Assembly (NCBI GenBank): GCA_938084175.1
Contig: CALKDR010000044.1
Coordinates: forward strand, 1 to 64,000
DNA: 64,000 nucleotides
DNA from: an uncultured Campylobacterales bacterium
GTDB lineage: Bacteria; Campylobacterota; Campylobacteria; Campylobacterales; Arcobacteraceae
Direction of reading: 5' to 3'
The translations under genes and the position numbers were made by a program. Shown in pieces: positions 9,605 to 18,874 of this stretch. Numbering within the stretch: the stretch's first letter is position 1; each line of letters begins with the position of its first letter. Under the pieces are notes generated by a model. The model was not told the origin of the DNA. It saw only the letters and a list, made by a program, of their open reading frames with translations, and ran no database searches.

Positions 9605-10434
9605 TGAAAACACTATTGAATAAATATAGATTCTTAATAGCTAGAAGAATCACACAAGTTTTAATTATGGTTTTATATGTAATTGCAAATGTATATGGAA
9701 TAAATTTTTTAACAGGAAATTTATCTTCATCATTATTAGCAGGAATTATTCCTCTTAGTGATCCATATGCTGTAGTACAAATGTTTGCAGCAGGTGCTGT
9801 AATATCAATTGATATTATAGTAGGTGCTTTAATCATTACAATATTTTATATGACTATTGGTGGTCGTGCATTTTGTTCTTGGGTTTGTCCTGTAAATATG
9901 ATTACAGATTTAGCAAACTATTTACGAAGAAAACTTGGATTTAATCAAATCCAAAAAAAACAACCAGCATCAAGAAACACAAGATATTGGGTACTTGTAA
10001 TTAGTTTAGTTATTTCATTTTTTATGGGAGTAGCTGCATTTGAGTTTATTTCACCAATTTCAATGGTTCATAGAGGAATTATATTTGGCTTAGGTTTTGG
10101 TTGGGCTGCAATACTAGTAATATTTCTTTTTGATTTATTTGTTTTAAAAAATGGCTGGTGTGGACATATTTGCCCTCTTGGTGGAGCGTATTCATTAATA
10201 GGTAAATATAGTTTTATTAGAGTTCATCATAATGCACCAAATTGTACAGCTTGTATGAAATGTAAAGAAGTTTGTCCTGAAGTACAAGTACTTCATATGG
10301 TTACAAAAACTTCAATTCCCGTTTTAAGTGGGGAATGTACAAATTGTGGAAGATGTATTGAAGTGTGTGATGATGATGCACTTAATTTTTCAATTAAGAA
10401 TTTAAAAAAAGGAAAAGACAATGAAGTTAGGTAA
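9604..10434 (+). CDS. napH: Membrane quinol dehydrogenase subunit NapH
   Basis: NapH is the inner-membrane part of the NapGH quinol dehydrogenase. The 276-residue protein has about four transmembrane helices (near residues 13-30, 65-90, 130-155 and 160-180). It has the paired CxxxCP motifs on the cytoplasmic face (FCSWVCPVNM and GWCGHICPLGG) and two C-terminal ferredoxin motifs (CTACMKCKEVCP and CTNCGRCIEVC). The start overlaps napG by one base. The 3' end overlaps napB by 14 bases, which indicates tight coupling. Confidence 0.95.
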   Translation: MKTLLNKYRFLIARRITQVLIMVLYVIANVYGINFLTGNLSSSLLAGIIPLSDPYAVVQMFAAGAVISIDIIVGALIITIFYMTIGGRAFCSWVCPVNMITDLANYLRRKLGFNQIQKKQPASRNTRYWVLVISLVISFFMGVAAFEFISPISMVHRGIIFGLGFGWAAILVIFLFDLFVLKNGWCGHICPLGGAYSLIGKYSFIRVHHNAPNCTACMKCKEVCPEVQVLHMVTKTSIPVLSGECTNCGRCIEVCDDDALNFSIKNLKKGKDNEVR

Positions 10435-11023
10435 ATTAACTTTGGCAATTGCAACAGTAGCAACTTTATATGCTACTACTATGAGTGCTGCAGAAAAGAC
10501 TGTTAGTGAAGAATCTTTAGGTTTAAGAAAAACAACTATTTATAATGAGAAAGATACAACAGCTGATAAAGTAATGTATGGAACAGATTCAGCAGGTGCT
10601 TCTAAGAAAATTAAAAGAGCATTTCAAGATGCACCACCTATGATTCCTCATGATGTAGAAGGGATGTTACCAATTACTATTGATAATAACCAATGTACAA
10701 TGTGTCATGAACCAGCAGTTGCTCAATCTATGGGAGCTACTCCGATTCCAAAGTCTCACTTTATGGACTTTAGACCAAAACATAATTTTGATGGTAAAAC
10801 ATTTACAAAATCTATTGATAATATGAAAAATGAAGTTTCAGTTAAGCCAATAGAACAATTAGCAGGTGCAAGATTCAATTGTACTCAATGTCATGCACCT
10901 CAAACAACAGGTAAATTAGCTGTTGAGAATGATTTCAAAGCAGCATTTACTAAAAAAGATGGTGAGTTTAAATCAAGTTGGGATGAAGTAATCCTAGATG
11001 ATTTAGATACATTAAAAAAATAA
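10421..11023 (+). CDS. napB: Di-haem cytochrome c subunit NapB
   Basis: NapB is the small periplasmic electron-transfer subunit that feeds NapA. The 200-residue precursor has a Sec signal peptide (residues 1-23, ending ...TMSAAEK). It has two c-type haem sites, CTMCH near residue 92 and CTQCH near residue 152, with further histidines such as IPHDVEG and KSHFMDF that fit axial ligands. The start lies inside napH and has GGAAAAG upstream. The length is at the long end for NapB. Confidence 0.93.
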   Translation: MKLGKLTLAIATVATLYATTMSAAEKTVSEESLGLRKTTIYNEKDTTADKVMYGTDSAGASKKIKRAFQDAPPMIPHDVEGMLPITIDNNQCTMCHEPAVAQSMGATPIPKSHFMDFRPKHNFDGKTFTKSIDNMKNEVSVKPIEQLAGARFNCTQCHAPQTTGKLAVENDFKAAFTKKDGEFKSSWDEVILDDLDTLKK

Positions 11024-11031
11024 GTTAGAAT

Positions 11032-11508
11032 ATGGAAAGAAGAGAGCTTTTTAGCTCTCTTGCTTCTTCTTTTAAACCCAAAGAAAAGCAAGAGATTATT
11101 ATAAGACCGCCTTACTATAAAGACGAAGAAATTTTTTTGACAAACTGCATAGAGTGTGATGGGATATGTAGTACAGTTTGTGAAGAAAATATTATCATTA
11201 TAAAAGATGATAAAACACCAATAATTGATTTTTCATTAAATGGGTGTACTTATTGTGATGAATGTGCAATAGCATGTCCTAATGAAGTTTTAAAGCTTGA
11301 AGATAAAAGGAATATAAATGCTAAAATGCAAATAGATATAAGTACATGTTTAGCATGGAATGACACAATGTGTTTTTCTTGTAAAGACCCATGTTTTGAT
11401 GATGCTATTGATTTCCTAGGTATGTTTAGACCTGAAATAAATGATAGTTGTACATCTTGTGGCTTTTGTATAAAAGTTTGTCCAACACAAGCTATTAAAA
11501 TAATCTAA
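11032..11508 (+). CDS. napF: Ferredoxin-type protein NapF
   Basis: NapF is a cytoplasmic iron-sulfur protein thought to help load clusters into NapA before export. The 158-residue protein starts with the family's MERRELF...F segment. It holds cysteine motifs at CIECDGICSTVC, CTYCDECAIACP and CTSCGFCIKVCP, plus a further CFSCKDPC group. No signal peptide is present. The gene lies 8 bases after napB. Confidence 0.9.
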   Translation: MERRELFSSLASSFKPKEKQEIIIRPPYYKDEEIFLTNCIECDGICSTVCEENIIIIKDDKTPIIDFSLNGCTYCDECAIACPNEVLKLEDKRNINAKMQIDISTCLAWNDTMCFSCKDPCFDDAIDFLGMFRPEINDSCTSCGFCIKVCPTQAIKII

Positions 11509-11519
11509 AAAGGAAAAAC

Positions 11520-12476
11520 ATGACTTTTCTAAAACCTATAATTTTTGTAAGTTTATTTATTTATGCTTTAAATGCAAAAGATATAAACCCAAATTATACT
11601 TACTTAGCAAGTGGTGGAGTTACGGATATAGTTTTAAAAGAAAACAAACTATATGTTGCAACAAAATCATCTAAAGTAGATATTTTTAATACAAAAACAA
11701 AAGAAAAAACAAATTCAATTACCTTGCCTAAAATAAAAGATTTTATGGGTGATGAAATAGATGCAAAAATCTATAGTGTTGATGTTTTAAATGATTCTGT
11801 ATTAATACTTTCACAAGGAAGTAAAGGTGGAAGAGCTATTAATATTTATAAAAACTCAAAACTTAAAGAGATAATTTCTGCAAAAGAAAAAATGTATATA
11901 GCTCGAGCAAAATTTATATCAGAAGATAAAATACTATTTGCTCTTTTGTCAAATGAATTATATTTATATGATTTAAAAACAAATAAAAAAATATATGATG
12001 TGCAATTATCTCAATCAAAATTTTCACACTTTGCTATAAATGAAAATAAAAAAGAAGTTGTCGTAGCAGATGAAAGTGGTATTTTAAAATTAGTAAATAT
12101 TGCTAGTTCTGAATTAATAAAAGAGTTTACAAAACAAAACCTTGATAATGTGTTTCAAGTAGATATAAAAAACAACATAATTTTAACAGCAGGACAAGAT
12201 AGACGTGCAGCTGTTTATAATATAAAAGCAAATACTGCTTATCATAAAAACACATCTTTTTTAATATATAGCGCAGGTCTAAGTCCTAGTGGTAAAATCG
12301 CAGCAGTTGCTAGTAATGAAGAGAATGAAGTAAAAGTTTTCAACACAGATACTAAACGTGATATGCATATATTAAAAGGCAATAATACAACTTTAACAAA
12401 TATTGTATTTATAAATGAAAAAGAAGTTTTTGTTTCAAGTGATGATGAAAGAATAAATTATTATAAAATTGATTAG
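11520..12476 (+). CDS. napL: NapL, predicted periplasmic beta-propeller protein of the nap operon
   Basis: NapL is an accessory protein found in nap operons of Campylobacterota; its exact role is unsettled. The 318-residue protein begins with a signal peptide (KPIIFVSLFIYALNA). The rest is a run of WD40-like strands (for example KLYVATKSSKVDIFNTKTKEK, and later repeats of the SGKIAAVASNEENEVKVF kind), giving a predicted propeller. It follows napF by 11 bases and precedes napD. Confidence 0.85.
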   Translation: MTFLKPIIFVSLFIYALNAKDINPNYTYLASGGVTDIVLKENKLYVATKSSKVDIFNTKTKEKTNSITLPKIKDFMGDEIDAKIYSVDVLNDSVLILSQGSKGGRAINIYKNSKLKEIISAKEKMYIARAKFISEDKILFALLSNELYLYDLKTNKKIYDVQLSQSKFSHFAINENKKEVVVADESGILKLVNIASSELIKEFTKQNLDNVFQVDIKNNIILTAGQDRRAAVYNIKANTAYHKNTSFLIYSAGLSPSGKIAAVASNEENEVKVFNTDTKRDMHILKGNNTTLTNIVFINEKEVFVSSDDERINYYKID

Positions 12477-12507
12477 AAGTAATTGATTAAAACTAAAGGA
12501 TTATAAA

Positions 12508-12894
12508 ATGAATGTATCAAGTATCGTAGTATCAACATTACCAAAATATCTAGATGAAGTAGTAGAATCTTTAAAAAACTGTGATGTGTGTGATTATCAT
12601 ATGCATGATGAATTAGGAAGAATTATTATTACTATTGAAGGTGCTGGAGTTGAAGAAGAGTTAAAAAAGCTAAAAGTTATTGAGCATATTCCTCATGTAG
12701 CATCAGCTGATATGCAAATGGCATATAGCGAAGATGAATTAAGTGCGCATATGGAAGTTTTAGATAATGCAGATTTAGTTCCTAAAGTTTTAAATGATAA
12801 AGATGTAAATCCAAAAGATATCGTTTATAATGGAGATTTGAAGAAAAAAGATTTAGAAGGTTTTGCAAGAACATTTGACAACACAGGAAAGTAA
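12508..12894 (+). CDS. napD: NapA chaperone NapD
   Basis: NapD is the cytoplasmic chaperone that binds the NapA twin-arginine signal and holds back export until the cofactor is loaded. The N-terminal 75 residues match the ferredoxin-like NapD fold (MNVSSIVVSTLP, then GRIIITIEGAG). This protein has 128 residues with an acidic tail of about 45 residues, longer than the 80-90 residue enterobacterial NapD, as in other Campylobacterota. It is the last recognised nap gene. Confidence 0.9.
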   Translation: MNVSSIVVSTLPKYLDEVVESLKNCDVCDYHMHDELGRIIITIEGAGVEEELKKLKVIEHIPHVASADMQMAYSEDELSAHMEVLDNADLVPKVLNDKDVNPKDIVYNGDLKKKDLEGFARTFDNTGK

Positions 12895-12896
12895 TC

Positions 12897-13352
12897 ATGG
12901 AATATAATTCAAGTAATTTTTTATTAGAAACAATTGTACCAAGTGAAGAGTTAATTGTTTCTAGAACAGATTTAAAAGGTGTTATTACATATGTTAATGA
13001 AACATTTGCCAAAATCTCAGGATATGATGCAGATGAGTTAATTGGTCAAGCTCATAGTATTGTAAGACATCCAGATATGCCAAAAGTAATTTTCCAAGAT
13101 TTGTGGAATGAGCTAGAAACTAAAGGTAAATGGTCTGGATATGTGAAAAATTTACGTAAAGACCAAGGATATTATTGGGTTTATGCAGAAGTTTCTGGTG
13201 TTTATAAAGATAATAAACTAGTAGAATATAAATCAATTAGAACACCTATAAGTTTTGAAAAGAAAGTTGAATATCAAGTTAAATATGATCAACTGAAATT
13301 AACTTCAGGTGAATTAATTCGTCATGTAAGTTATAGTGCTTATAAGAAATAA
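12897..13352 (+). CDS. Stand-alone PAS-domain sensor (Aer/CetB type)
   Basis: This 151-residue protein is essentially one PAS domain of the aerotaxis type. Landmarks are GVITYVNETFAKISGY, the AHSIVRHPDMPKVIF motif and the DQGYYWVYAEVSG strand, shared with Aer and with Campylobacter CetB, where the domain binds FAD. There is no transmembrane segment or methyl-accepting domain, so it must signal through a partner such as a CetA-like receptor. It begins two bases after the napD stop, so co-transcription with nap is likely. FAD binding is inferred, not seen. Confidence 0.8.
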   Translation: MEYNSSNFLLETIVPSEELIVSRTDLKGVITYVNETFAKISGYDADELIGQAHSIVRHPDMPKVIFQDLWNELETKGKWSGYVKNLRKDQGYYWVYAEVSGVYKDNKLVEYKSIRTPISFEKKVEYQVKYDQLKLTSGELIRHVSYSAYKK

Positions 13353-13390
13353 TTTACAAATATTTCACAAAAATATAGTAAGCTTTGTTT

Positions 13391-13738
13391 ATGAAAAAAA
13401 TATTTATAACATTAGCTTTACTATTAACTACAATAATTCAAGTAAAAGCCTACCCTACAAAAATTAAAGCTGCATATGCAATTGGTATTTTTCATAATAA
13501 TGGAAATGGTGAGAATATTCAGCATAAAATAGAAACAAAAGATAACTATAATGGAACTTGTTACTCTAAAATAGTAGTTTTTTCAAATGCAGGAAACTTT
13601 ATTTCAAATGTAAAAATAGGAAACTCAATAGGCACTTTAATAAAATCTACTCCTATTTATAATAAACTAAAAGTCAATACAAGATTTTTCAAGATAAAAC
13701 TTCTTTTATATAAATGTCGCTATAAATTATTTTTTTAA
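13391..13738 (+). CDS. Hypothetical secreted protein
   Basis: This is an unrecognised protein of about 115 residues. The ATG at 13391 is preferred to an upstream TTG because it directly begins a signal peptide (MKKIFITLALLLTTIIQVKA). The mature part is short and basic. Its last 15 or so residues (FFKIKLLLYKCRYKLFF) look unlike a normal protein end and coincide with a repeated DNA element, so the gene may be truncated. It follows the PAS gene by 38 bases with no clear ribosome binding site. Confidence 0.4.
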   Translation: MKKIFITLALLLTTIIQVKAYPTKIKAAYAIGIFHNNGNGENIQHKIETKDNYNGTCYSKIVVFSNAGNFISNVKIGNSIGTLIKSTPIYNKLKVNTRFFKIKLLLYKCRYKLFF

Positions 13739-13876
13739 CAAATTTCAAAGAAAAAATACAAACATAGCATTAAAATAGCATTTTTATGTTATACTACACG
13801 AAATAGAAGTTTTATCTATTATCTCTCCTTAGTAAAAAAATAACGTAGCTGTAAATTTTTTTAAGATAAGACTTCT
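13691..13876. repeat. Three diverged copies of a 12-14 base element
   Basis: AAGATAAAACTTC occurs at 13691-13703, a diverged direct copy AAGATAAGACTTCT at 13863-13876, and an inverted copy GAAGTTTTATCT at 13806-13817. The two direct copies also share a loosely similar downstream stretch containing CTATAAA. The interval 13739-13988 otherwise holds no gene. The inverted and direct copies could pair as a hairpin arm about 45 bases apart. Confidence 0.35.
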
Positions 13877-13988
13877 CTTTATTTCTCATGACTATAAAAA
13901 ATCGAAATCTTTATAACGTTGAAGTGATTTTATTTTTGAATATAGCTTATTACTTTTTTAAACAAATATAATCTAGACGCATGAACAT

Positions 13989-14021
13989 AAAAAAGGGAAG
14001 CTAAATAGCTTCCCTTTTTTT
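13989..14021. terminator. Bidirectional terminator
   Basis: Stem AAAAAAGGGAAGCT / AGCTTCCCTTTTTT with an AAAT loop works on both strands. It overlaps the stop codon of the minus-strand kinase pseudogene and would also end plus-strand transcription from the nap side. Confidence 0.85.
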
Positions 14022-16278
14022 ATGTCAAATTTTTAGGCAAATTAATTAAAAATAAAGCTCCAGTATAAGATTTATCATTATAGATAAACTTTTCATTTTT
14101 AACTTCAATCATCCCGTGCATTCCATTAACAACTAGATTATATGTCATATGTAATCCAATTCCAGTACCTTTAGATTTATGTTTTGTTGTAAAATATGGT
14201 TCAAACACTTTTTGTATTACATCTGTATTTATACCGCCTGCATTATCCTGAATTTTAATAGTAATGTTTTCATTTTCAATAAAAGCACTTATTAAAATTA
14301 GTCTGTCTTTTTCATTATTTTGAATTAATGCATCTTTAGCATTATTAAATATATTCATAAAACATTGTATAAGTTCATTTGGATAAGTGAACACATTTAT
14401 GTCTGCTGCTACATCTAAGACTAGCTTAATATTATTATTTACAATAGAACTCTTTACTAAACTTAGGAAACTATCAATATTATCTTTTAAATTAAATATG
14501 ACTCTTTTTCTATCACCTTTAATAAAATTCTTAAAGTCATCAATAGTCTTAGATAAATATTGAGCATTATTATTTATATCAGTAGATGTCTCTTCAAAGA
14601 TTTTGTCATTAAGCAAGTCATATTTTTTTTGCATCAACATGCCCGTAGCTCCAGCAGAAATAATGGATAAAGGCTGTCTCCACTGATGTGCTATATTTCA
14701 TATCATTTCACCCATTGAAGCCATTTTTTCAGATTTAAAAAGTTTTTCTTGAATTTCTAAATTCTTTTTTACTTCTTCTTTTATCTTAGACTCTAAAGTG
14801 TTATTTAATTTTTGTAAATCTTTTGTTTTATTATCAACAGCAATTTGTAAATTTTTATTAGCTTTTTTTAAAGAGTATTGTATATATATAAATAGTAGAA
14901 TTAAAAATGTAACTGCTATTAGTATTCTCCAAAGAAGTGAATAATCAATGGCTTTTTCATATTTGATTGATATCCAAGTATTTAGTATTTCTTGTTCTTT
15001 TTTTGTATCTATACTTTTTATAACCTTCTCAAGAATATTAAGTAAATTAATATCATCATTTCTTACAGCAATCCCAAGAGCCCATATTTTATCTAGTTTC
15101 CCAGTAATCTTTAATTCACCTTTTGTTATTCCAACTTTCTTATTTTTTATTGCTTCAATATTATCAATAAAAGGAACATCAAGTTTTGTTGCTAAAACAA
15201 TTGGTATTTTTAAATATTCACTAGTAAAATTAAAATATTTTTTTCTAGAAGGTGTTTCCATAGCTAAAGAAAAATATCACATTTTCTATTTATAGCATTT
15301 TGAAGAGATTCATCCCAAGTTTTAGTTTTCAAAATATTAAAGTCTATACCTAAAGTTTTACTAAATATTTTATAATAATCGGCTGTGATACCTATATGAT
15401 TACCTCTATCATCAAATTTTTCAAAAGGCATCCAATTGGGATCTATACACATTGTTATTTCTTGTTTTTCTTTTAAATATTTTTTTTCAACACTTGTTAG
15501 ATTTACATCTTTTATTTTTGATTTATTAAAAGCTTTTGTCTTTGCTGCAAACCATTTACTTACAAGAGTTTCTTTTTCAACTCTTGTAATTTTATTTATT
15601 TACCCCAATTCGTAAATCTTCATTTCTTATAATAGAAGGGTCTAGATCTTCAATTATTTCAATGTTAGAATAAGCCATTTTTTTTATATATTTTTGCCCA
15701 CTAATAATATTATTAAAAGCTGCATCAATTTTTCCATGAGCAAGAGCTTTAATTTTATCTTGAGAATTTTCGAACTCTACGAGTTCAAAAAGCTTTAAAT
15801 TATTTATTTTGTCATAATAGTAAATATTCTTTGTATAACCAACTTTTTTTCCTTCTAAAGAAGTAAAATCAGTGTAAGTATCAAACTGGTTTTCACTTGT
15901 AAAAAGTACGGTAGGAATTTCATAATATGCTTTGGAGAAGTTTGTATACTCTTCCCTACTTTTACTGTAAGAAATCACATCTATTAAGTCAATTTGAGAA
16001 TTTTTAAACTTTTCTAATGTATTAGTCCAATTATCCATTTCAATTTCAATTTTTAATCCATCTTTTTTAACAATCAAATCTAAATAATCAAAAGAAAAAC
16101 CTTTTGCTTTTCCATTTTCTTCAAAAGAAAAGGGATAATAATCTATAATCATCCCTATTTTTAAAGTATTTGTTAATATATATTCTTTTTCAATATCTGT
16201 AAATTCATTATTTATTTTGTGGGAGGCTGATAAGTTACATATAAGAATAACTAATAGTATTAATCTTTTCATTTCCAT
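14020..16278 (-). pseudogene. Broken sensor histidine kinase with two periplasmic SBP_bac_3 domains
   Basis: Read 5' to 3' on the minus strand, the pieces are: signal peptide and first solute-binding-like domain (16278-15592), second solute-binding-like domain (frame shifted, to 15264), its remainder, a transmembrane helix (LLWRILIAVTFLILLFIYI) and a coiled coil (15261-14698), and the kinase core (to 14020). The core keeps the phospho-acceptor box NIAHQWRQPLS, the N box (CFMNIFNNAKDAL), DNAGGI and GTGIGLHM. Three lesions break it: a frameshift in an AAAT-rich run near 15590-15605, a one-base loss in a T-run near 15270, and an in-frame TGA at 14698-14700 directly before the histidine box. No response regulator is adjacent. 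Confidence 0.88.
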
Positions 16279-16318
16279 CCTTGATTAATATTAATATAAA
16301 TCAAATTATATCAATTCA

Positions 16319-17005
16319 CTACTTAACAAAATCTAGTAAGAAATTATAAGATTGATTAATAGATGCAAACTTATCTTTGTCACTACCTGTATAAACATCT
16401 GGATGGTATTTTTTAGCCATTAATCTATATTGTTTTTTTATTAAAGATCTTGTTAAATCTTCTTTATCAATATTTGTATCAAAAAGATTTTCAATGTGTT
16501 TTGTAAGAACATCGCCTTTAGAATAATTACCCGCACCAAATTGTTTTTCAAACTCTTCTTTTTCTTTTTGCTTATTAATTTGATTTATAATGAATAAATA
16601 AAATACATTATTTAAAAGTAAAATAGCAATAAAAGCTAATGAAAAAAGAAAAGAAAAAACTATCCAGTTTGCTATAAAAATAAATATAGCAAAAGTATTA
16701 ACTTTTTTTAATATTTTAACAGGAGTATCTTTTGTTATTAACATTCCTGGATTAAAGTATCTTATTATTATTACTATATGAACAAATAATAATATATAAA
16801 TAGCTGTATTAATTGAATATTCATCTATTCTAAAGTCATAATATAATGTGTAAAGCATAGGAAATGAAGTAAAAATAAAGATTGAATGTAATTTATTAGA
16901 AAAGTTATCCATTCTTTTATTTGGATGTCTATTCTTTTTAATAAAGATTTTCTTTAATATTAAAAAGATTATTGAGAAAAATATTGTGATTGTTTTTTTG
17001 ATCAT
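16319..17005 (-). CDS. Membrane protein with C-terminal J domain
   Basis: This 228-residue protein has hydrophobic segments near residues 5-22, 45-60, 68-85 and 105-140, then a charged linker. Its C-terminal J domain contains the HPD tripeptide (LIKKQYRLMAKKYHPDVYTG) that stimulates DnaK ATPase. It lacks the Gly/Phe region and zinc fingers of DnaJ, so it is a membrane-tethered co-chaperone that probably recruits DnaK to a specific client. The client is unknown. The gene is 40 bases upstream of the kinase pseudogene in the same direction. Confidence 0.75.
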   Translation of the reverse strand: MIKKTITIFFSIIFLILKKIFIKKNRHPNKRMDNFSNKLHSIFIFTSFPMLYTLYYDFRIDEYSINTAIYILLFVHIVIIIRYFNPGMLITKDTPVKILKKVNTFAIFIFIANWIVFSFLFSLAFIAILLLNNVFYLFIINQINKQKEKEEFEKQFGAGNYSKGDVLTKHIENLFDTNIDKEDLTRSLIKKQYRLMAKKYHPDVYTGSDKDKFASINQSYNFLLDFVK

Positions 17006-17096
17006 TTTATCTGGTTTCTTTATAAGTAATTTGTATTTTCATTGATAGATTAAAAAGTAAGAATAGACAGATAAAATATATTATCTGCCTTGTATT

Positions 17097-18341
17097 TTAC
17101 ATATACTTTTTAAGAACCTCGGGAATACTAACGCTTCCATCTTCGTTTTGGTAATTTTCCATAATTGCAACTAATGTTCTACCAACTGCTAAAGATGATC
17201 CATTTAAAGTATGAGTTAAAATATTTTTCTTGCCATCTTTATATCTGATTTTTGCACGTCTAGATTGAAATTCTTTTGTATTTGAAATTGAAGAAATTTC
17301 TCTATATTTATTTTGTCCAGGTAGCCAAACTTCTAAGTCAATTGTTGTAGCTGCAGAAAAACCTAAATCACCAGTACAAAGTTGTACTTTTTGGTGTGAT
17401 AATCCTAATGAAGTTAATAAATCACTTGCACAAGAAACCATATTTTCAAATACTTCTTCACTTTGAGAAGGTTTTGTAATAGCAACCATTTCAACTTTAT
17501 CAAATTGATGTTGTCTAATAAGACCTCTTGTATCTCGTCCAGCACTTCCAGCTTCTTTTCTAAAACATGGAGTATATGAAGTCATTAACATTGGAAGTTC
17601 ATCTGCAGGAATAATTTCATCATTATAAAGGTTAGTTAAAACTACCTCAGCAGTTGGAATTAAATACAAATCCTCACCATCAATTTTAAATAGATCATCT
17701 TCAAACTTTGGAAGTTGACCTGTTCCTTGAAGTGTGTTTGTATTTGCTAAGAAAGGAACATACCATTCTTCAAATCCTCTTTTAGCATTAAAATCAAGCA
17801 TATAATTTATAAGTGCTCTCTCCATTTTTGCAGCCTGCCCTCGCATTGCTACAAATCTAGATTTTGCTAATTTAACACCTCTTGGAAAGTCTAAAGAACC
17901 ATCAATTTCACCTAAGTCCCAGTGTTCTTTTGGAGTGAAAGTAAATTCAGGTTTTTCACCAATAGTTGTAAGTACTATATTTTCATTCTCATCAGCACCA
18001 TTAGGCACGCAATCATCAGGCATATTTGGAACACCTAAAATAATAGCTGTAAGCTCTTCTTCTAATACTCTAACTTCATCTTCTAATACTTGTTTGCTGT
18101 TTTTAAGTTCATTGATATTAGCTTGTAAAGGTGCTATATCTAGCCCTTCTTTTTTATATCTTCCGAATTCTTTTGATAGTTTATTTTGCTTAGCTGTAAC
18201 ATCTTCCATATCTTGTCTTTTAAGCTTTGCATTTTCTGAGATAGATTTTAAATTGTCTAAAATTTCTTCTGAAACACCCTTTCTTTTTAAGGCATTTGCA
18301 ACATTATCAAAATCTTTTTGTAGTAGTTTTATATCAATCAT
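17097..18341 (-). CDS. serS: Seryl-tRNA synthetase
   Basis: SerS charges tRNA-Ser and is the first step for selenocysteine insertion where present. The 414-residue protein has the N-terminal helical tRNA-binding arm (residues 1-105, strongly coiled coil). It has class II motif 2 ([20 protein letters not shown] followed by QHQFDKVEM) and motif 3 ([17 protein letters not shown]). The length is normal. The start is the ATG with AAAG upstream. No operon partner is evident. Confidence 0.97.
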   Translation of the reverse strand: MIDIKLLQKDFDNVANALKRKGVSEEILDNLKSISENAKLKRQDMEDVTAKQNKLSKEFGRYKKEGLDIAPLQANINELKNSKQVLEDEVRVLEEELTAIILGVPNMPDDCVPNGADENENIVLTTIGEKPEFTFTPKEHWDLGEIDGSLDFPRGVKLAKSRFVAMRGQAAKMERALINYMLDFNAKRGFEEWYVPFLANTNTLQGTGQLPKFEDDLFKIDGEDLYLIPTAEVVLTNLYNDEIIPADELPMLMTSYTPCFRKEAGSAGRDTRGLIRQHQFDKVEMVAITKPSQSEEVFENMVSCASDLLTSLGLSHQKVQLCTGDLGFSAATTIDLEVWLPGQNKYREISSISNTKEFQSRRAKIRYKDGKKNILTHTLNGSSLAVGRTLVAIMENYQNEDGSVSIPEVLKKYM

Positions 18342-18415
18342 CTTTTCTCTTTGTATTTGTATTTTTGTGAATTATATCTAAAAATTGCTACAAAGAGATT
18401 AGATGTAAAAAAGTA

Positions 18416-18622
18416 TTATCCGTTCATATCCATTTTAATTAATACAACACCATCTTCAAATGAAGTTTTGAATCTATGTTTATGACAAAAATCCTCATTC
18501 ATAATTATAACCATTTCATTTGCTTTTGCTAACGCTTCATCAATATCTTTGCACTCAGTTACCATTTGTAAATCTGAATTTTTTACACATCCACATGCTC
18601 TATCTATTTTTATTGTTGCCAT
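18416..18622 (-). CDS. Small conserved-type protein with cysteine/histidine clusters
   Basis: This unrecognised 68-residue protein begins MATIKIDRACGCVKNSD and later has the sequence NEDFCHKHRF. Four cysteine or histidine ligands in a CGC...C...CHKH arrangement could bind a metal, which is inference only. The start has AAGGAAA upstream on the minus strand, a good ribosome binding site, and codon use matches its neighbours. It stands alone between serS and the divergent trpS. Confidence 0.6.
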   Translation of the reverse strand: MATIKIDRACGCVKNSDLQMVTECKDIDEALAKANEMVIIMNEDFCHKHRFKTSFEDGVVLIKMDMNG

Positions 18623-18843
18623 TATAAATTTCCTTAATTTTTTGCGAATTGTAGCATAAAGATATTTTAATTATCTTTTATAGAACTCATACCTATGCTT
18701 TTAGATAATACAAACTCAAAACTTTTGAATTATTTAAGTAAAGAAGCTTATGATTAGGTTACGTGTATAGTTACTTCTATTCATTCTATTCCTTTATGCA
18801 CTATAATCTAATATAAACCTTAGTTATTTTGAGCAAGTTTAGA

Positions 18844-18849
18844 TATAAT
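18844..18849 (+). promoter_or_regulatory. -10 box upstream of trpS
   Basis: TATAAT lies 26 bases before the trpS TTG start and would give a leader of roughly 20 bases. No clear -35 box is visible, as is usual for Campylobacterota vegetative promoters. The rest of the 252-base gap upstream (18623-18874) holds no gene I can support. Confidence 0.45.
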
Positions 18850-18874
18850 ACAAAAAAATATAAGGAAATTAATT

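Noticed and set aside
14698-14700. TGA read as Gly (alternative genetic code) in the kinase gene
   Set aside because: UGA-as-Gly is known only from candidate groups unrelated to this genome; other genes here end normally with TGA-free context and the same kinase gene also has two frameshifts, so a nonsense mutation is simpler.
14020-16278. Phase-variable on/off switching of the sensor kinase
   Set aside because: The AAAT run is short and the gene has two other lesions, including a nonsense codon, so slippage alone could not restore it.
18699-18760. Eighteen-codon frame between the small Cys-rich gene and trpS
   Set aside because: Too short, no ribosome binding site and no similarity to a known leader peptide; tryptophan codons are absent, so it is not a trp leader.
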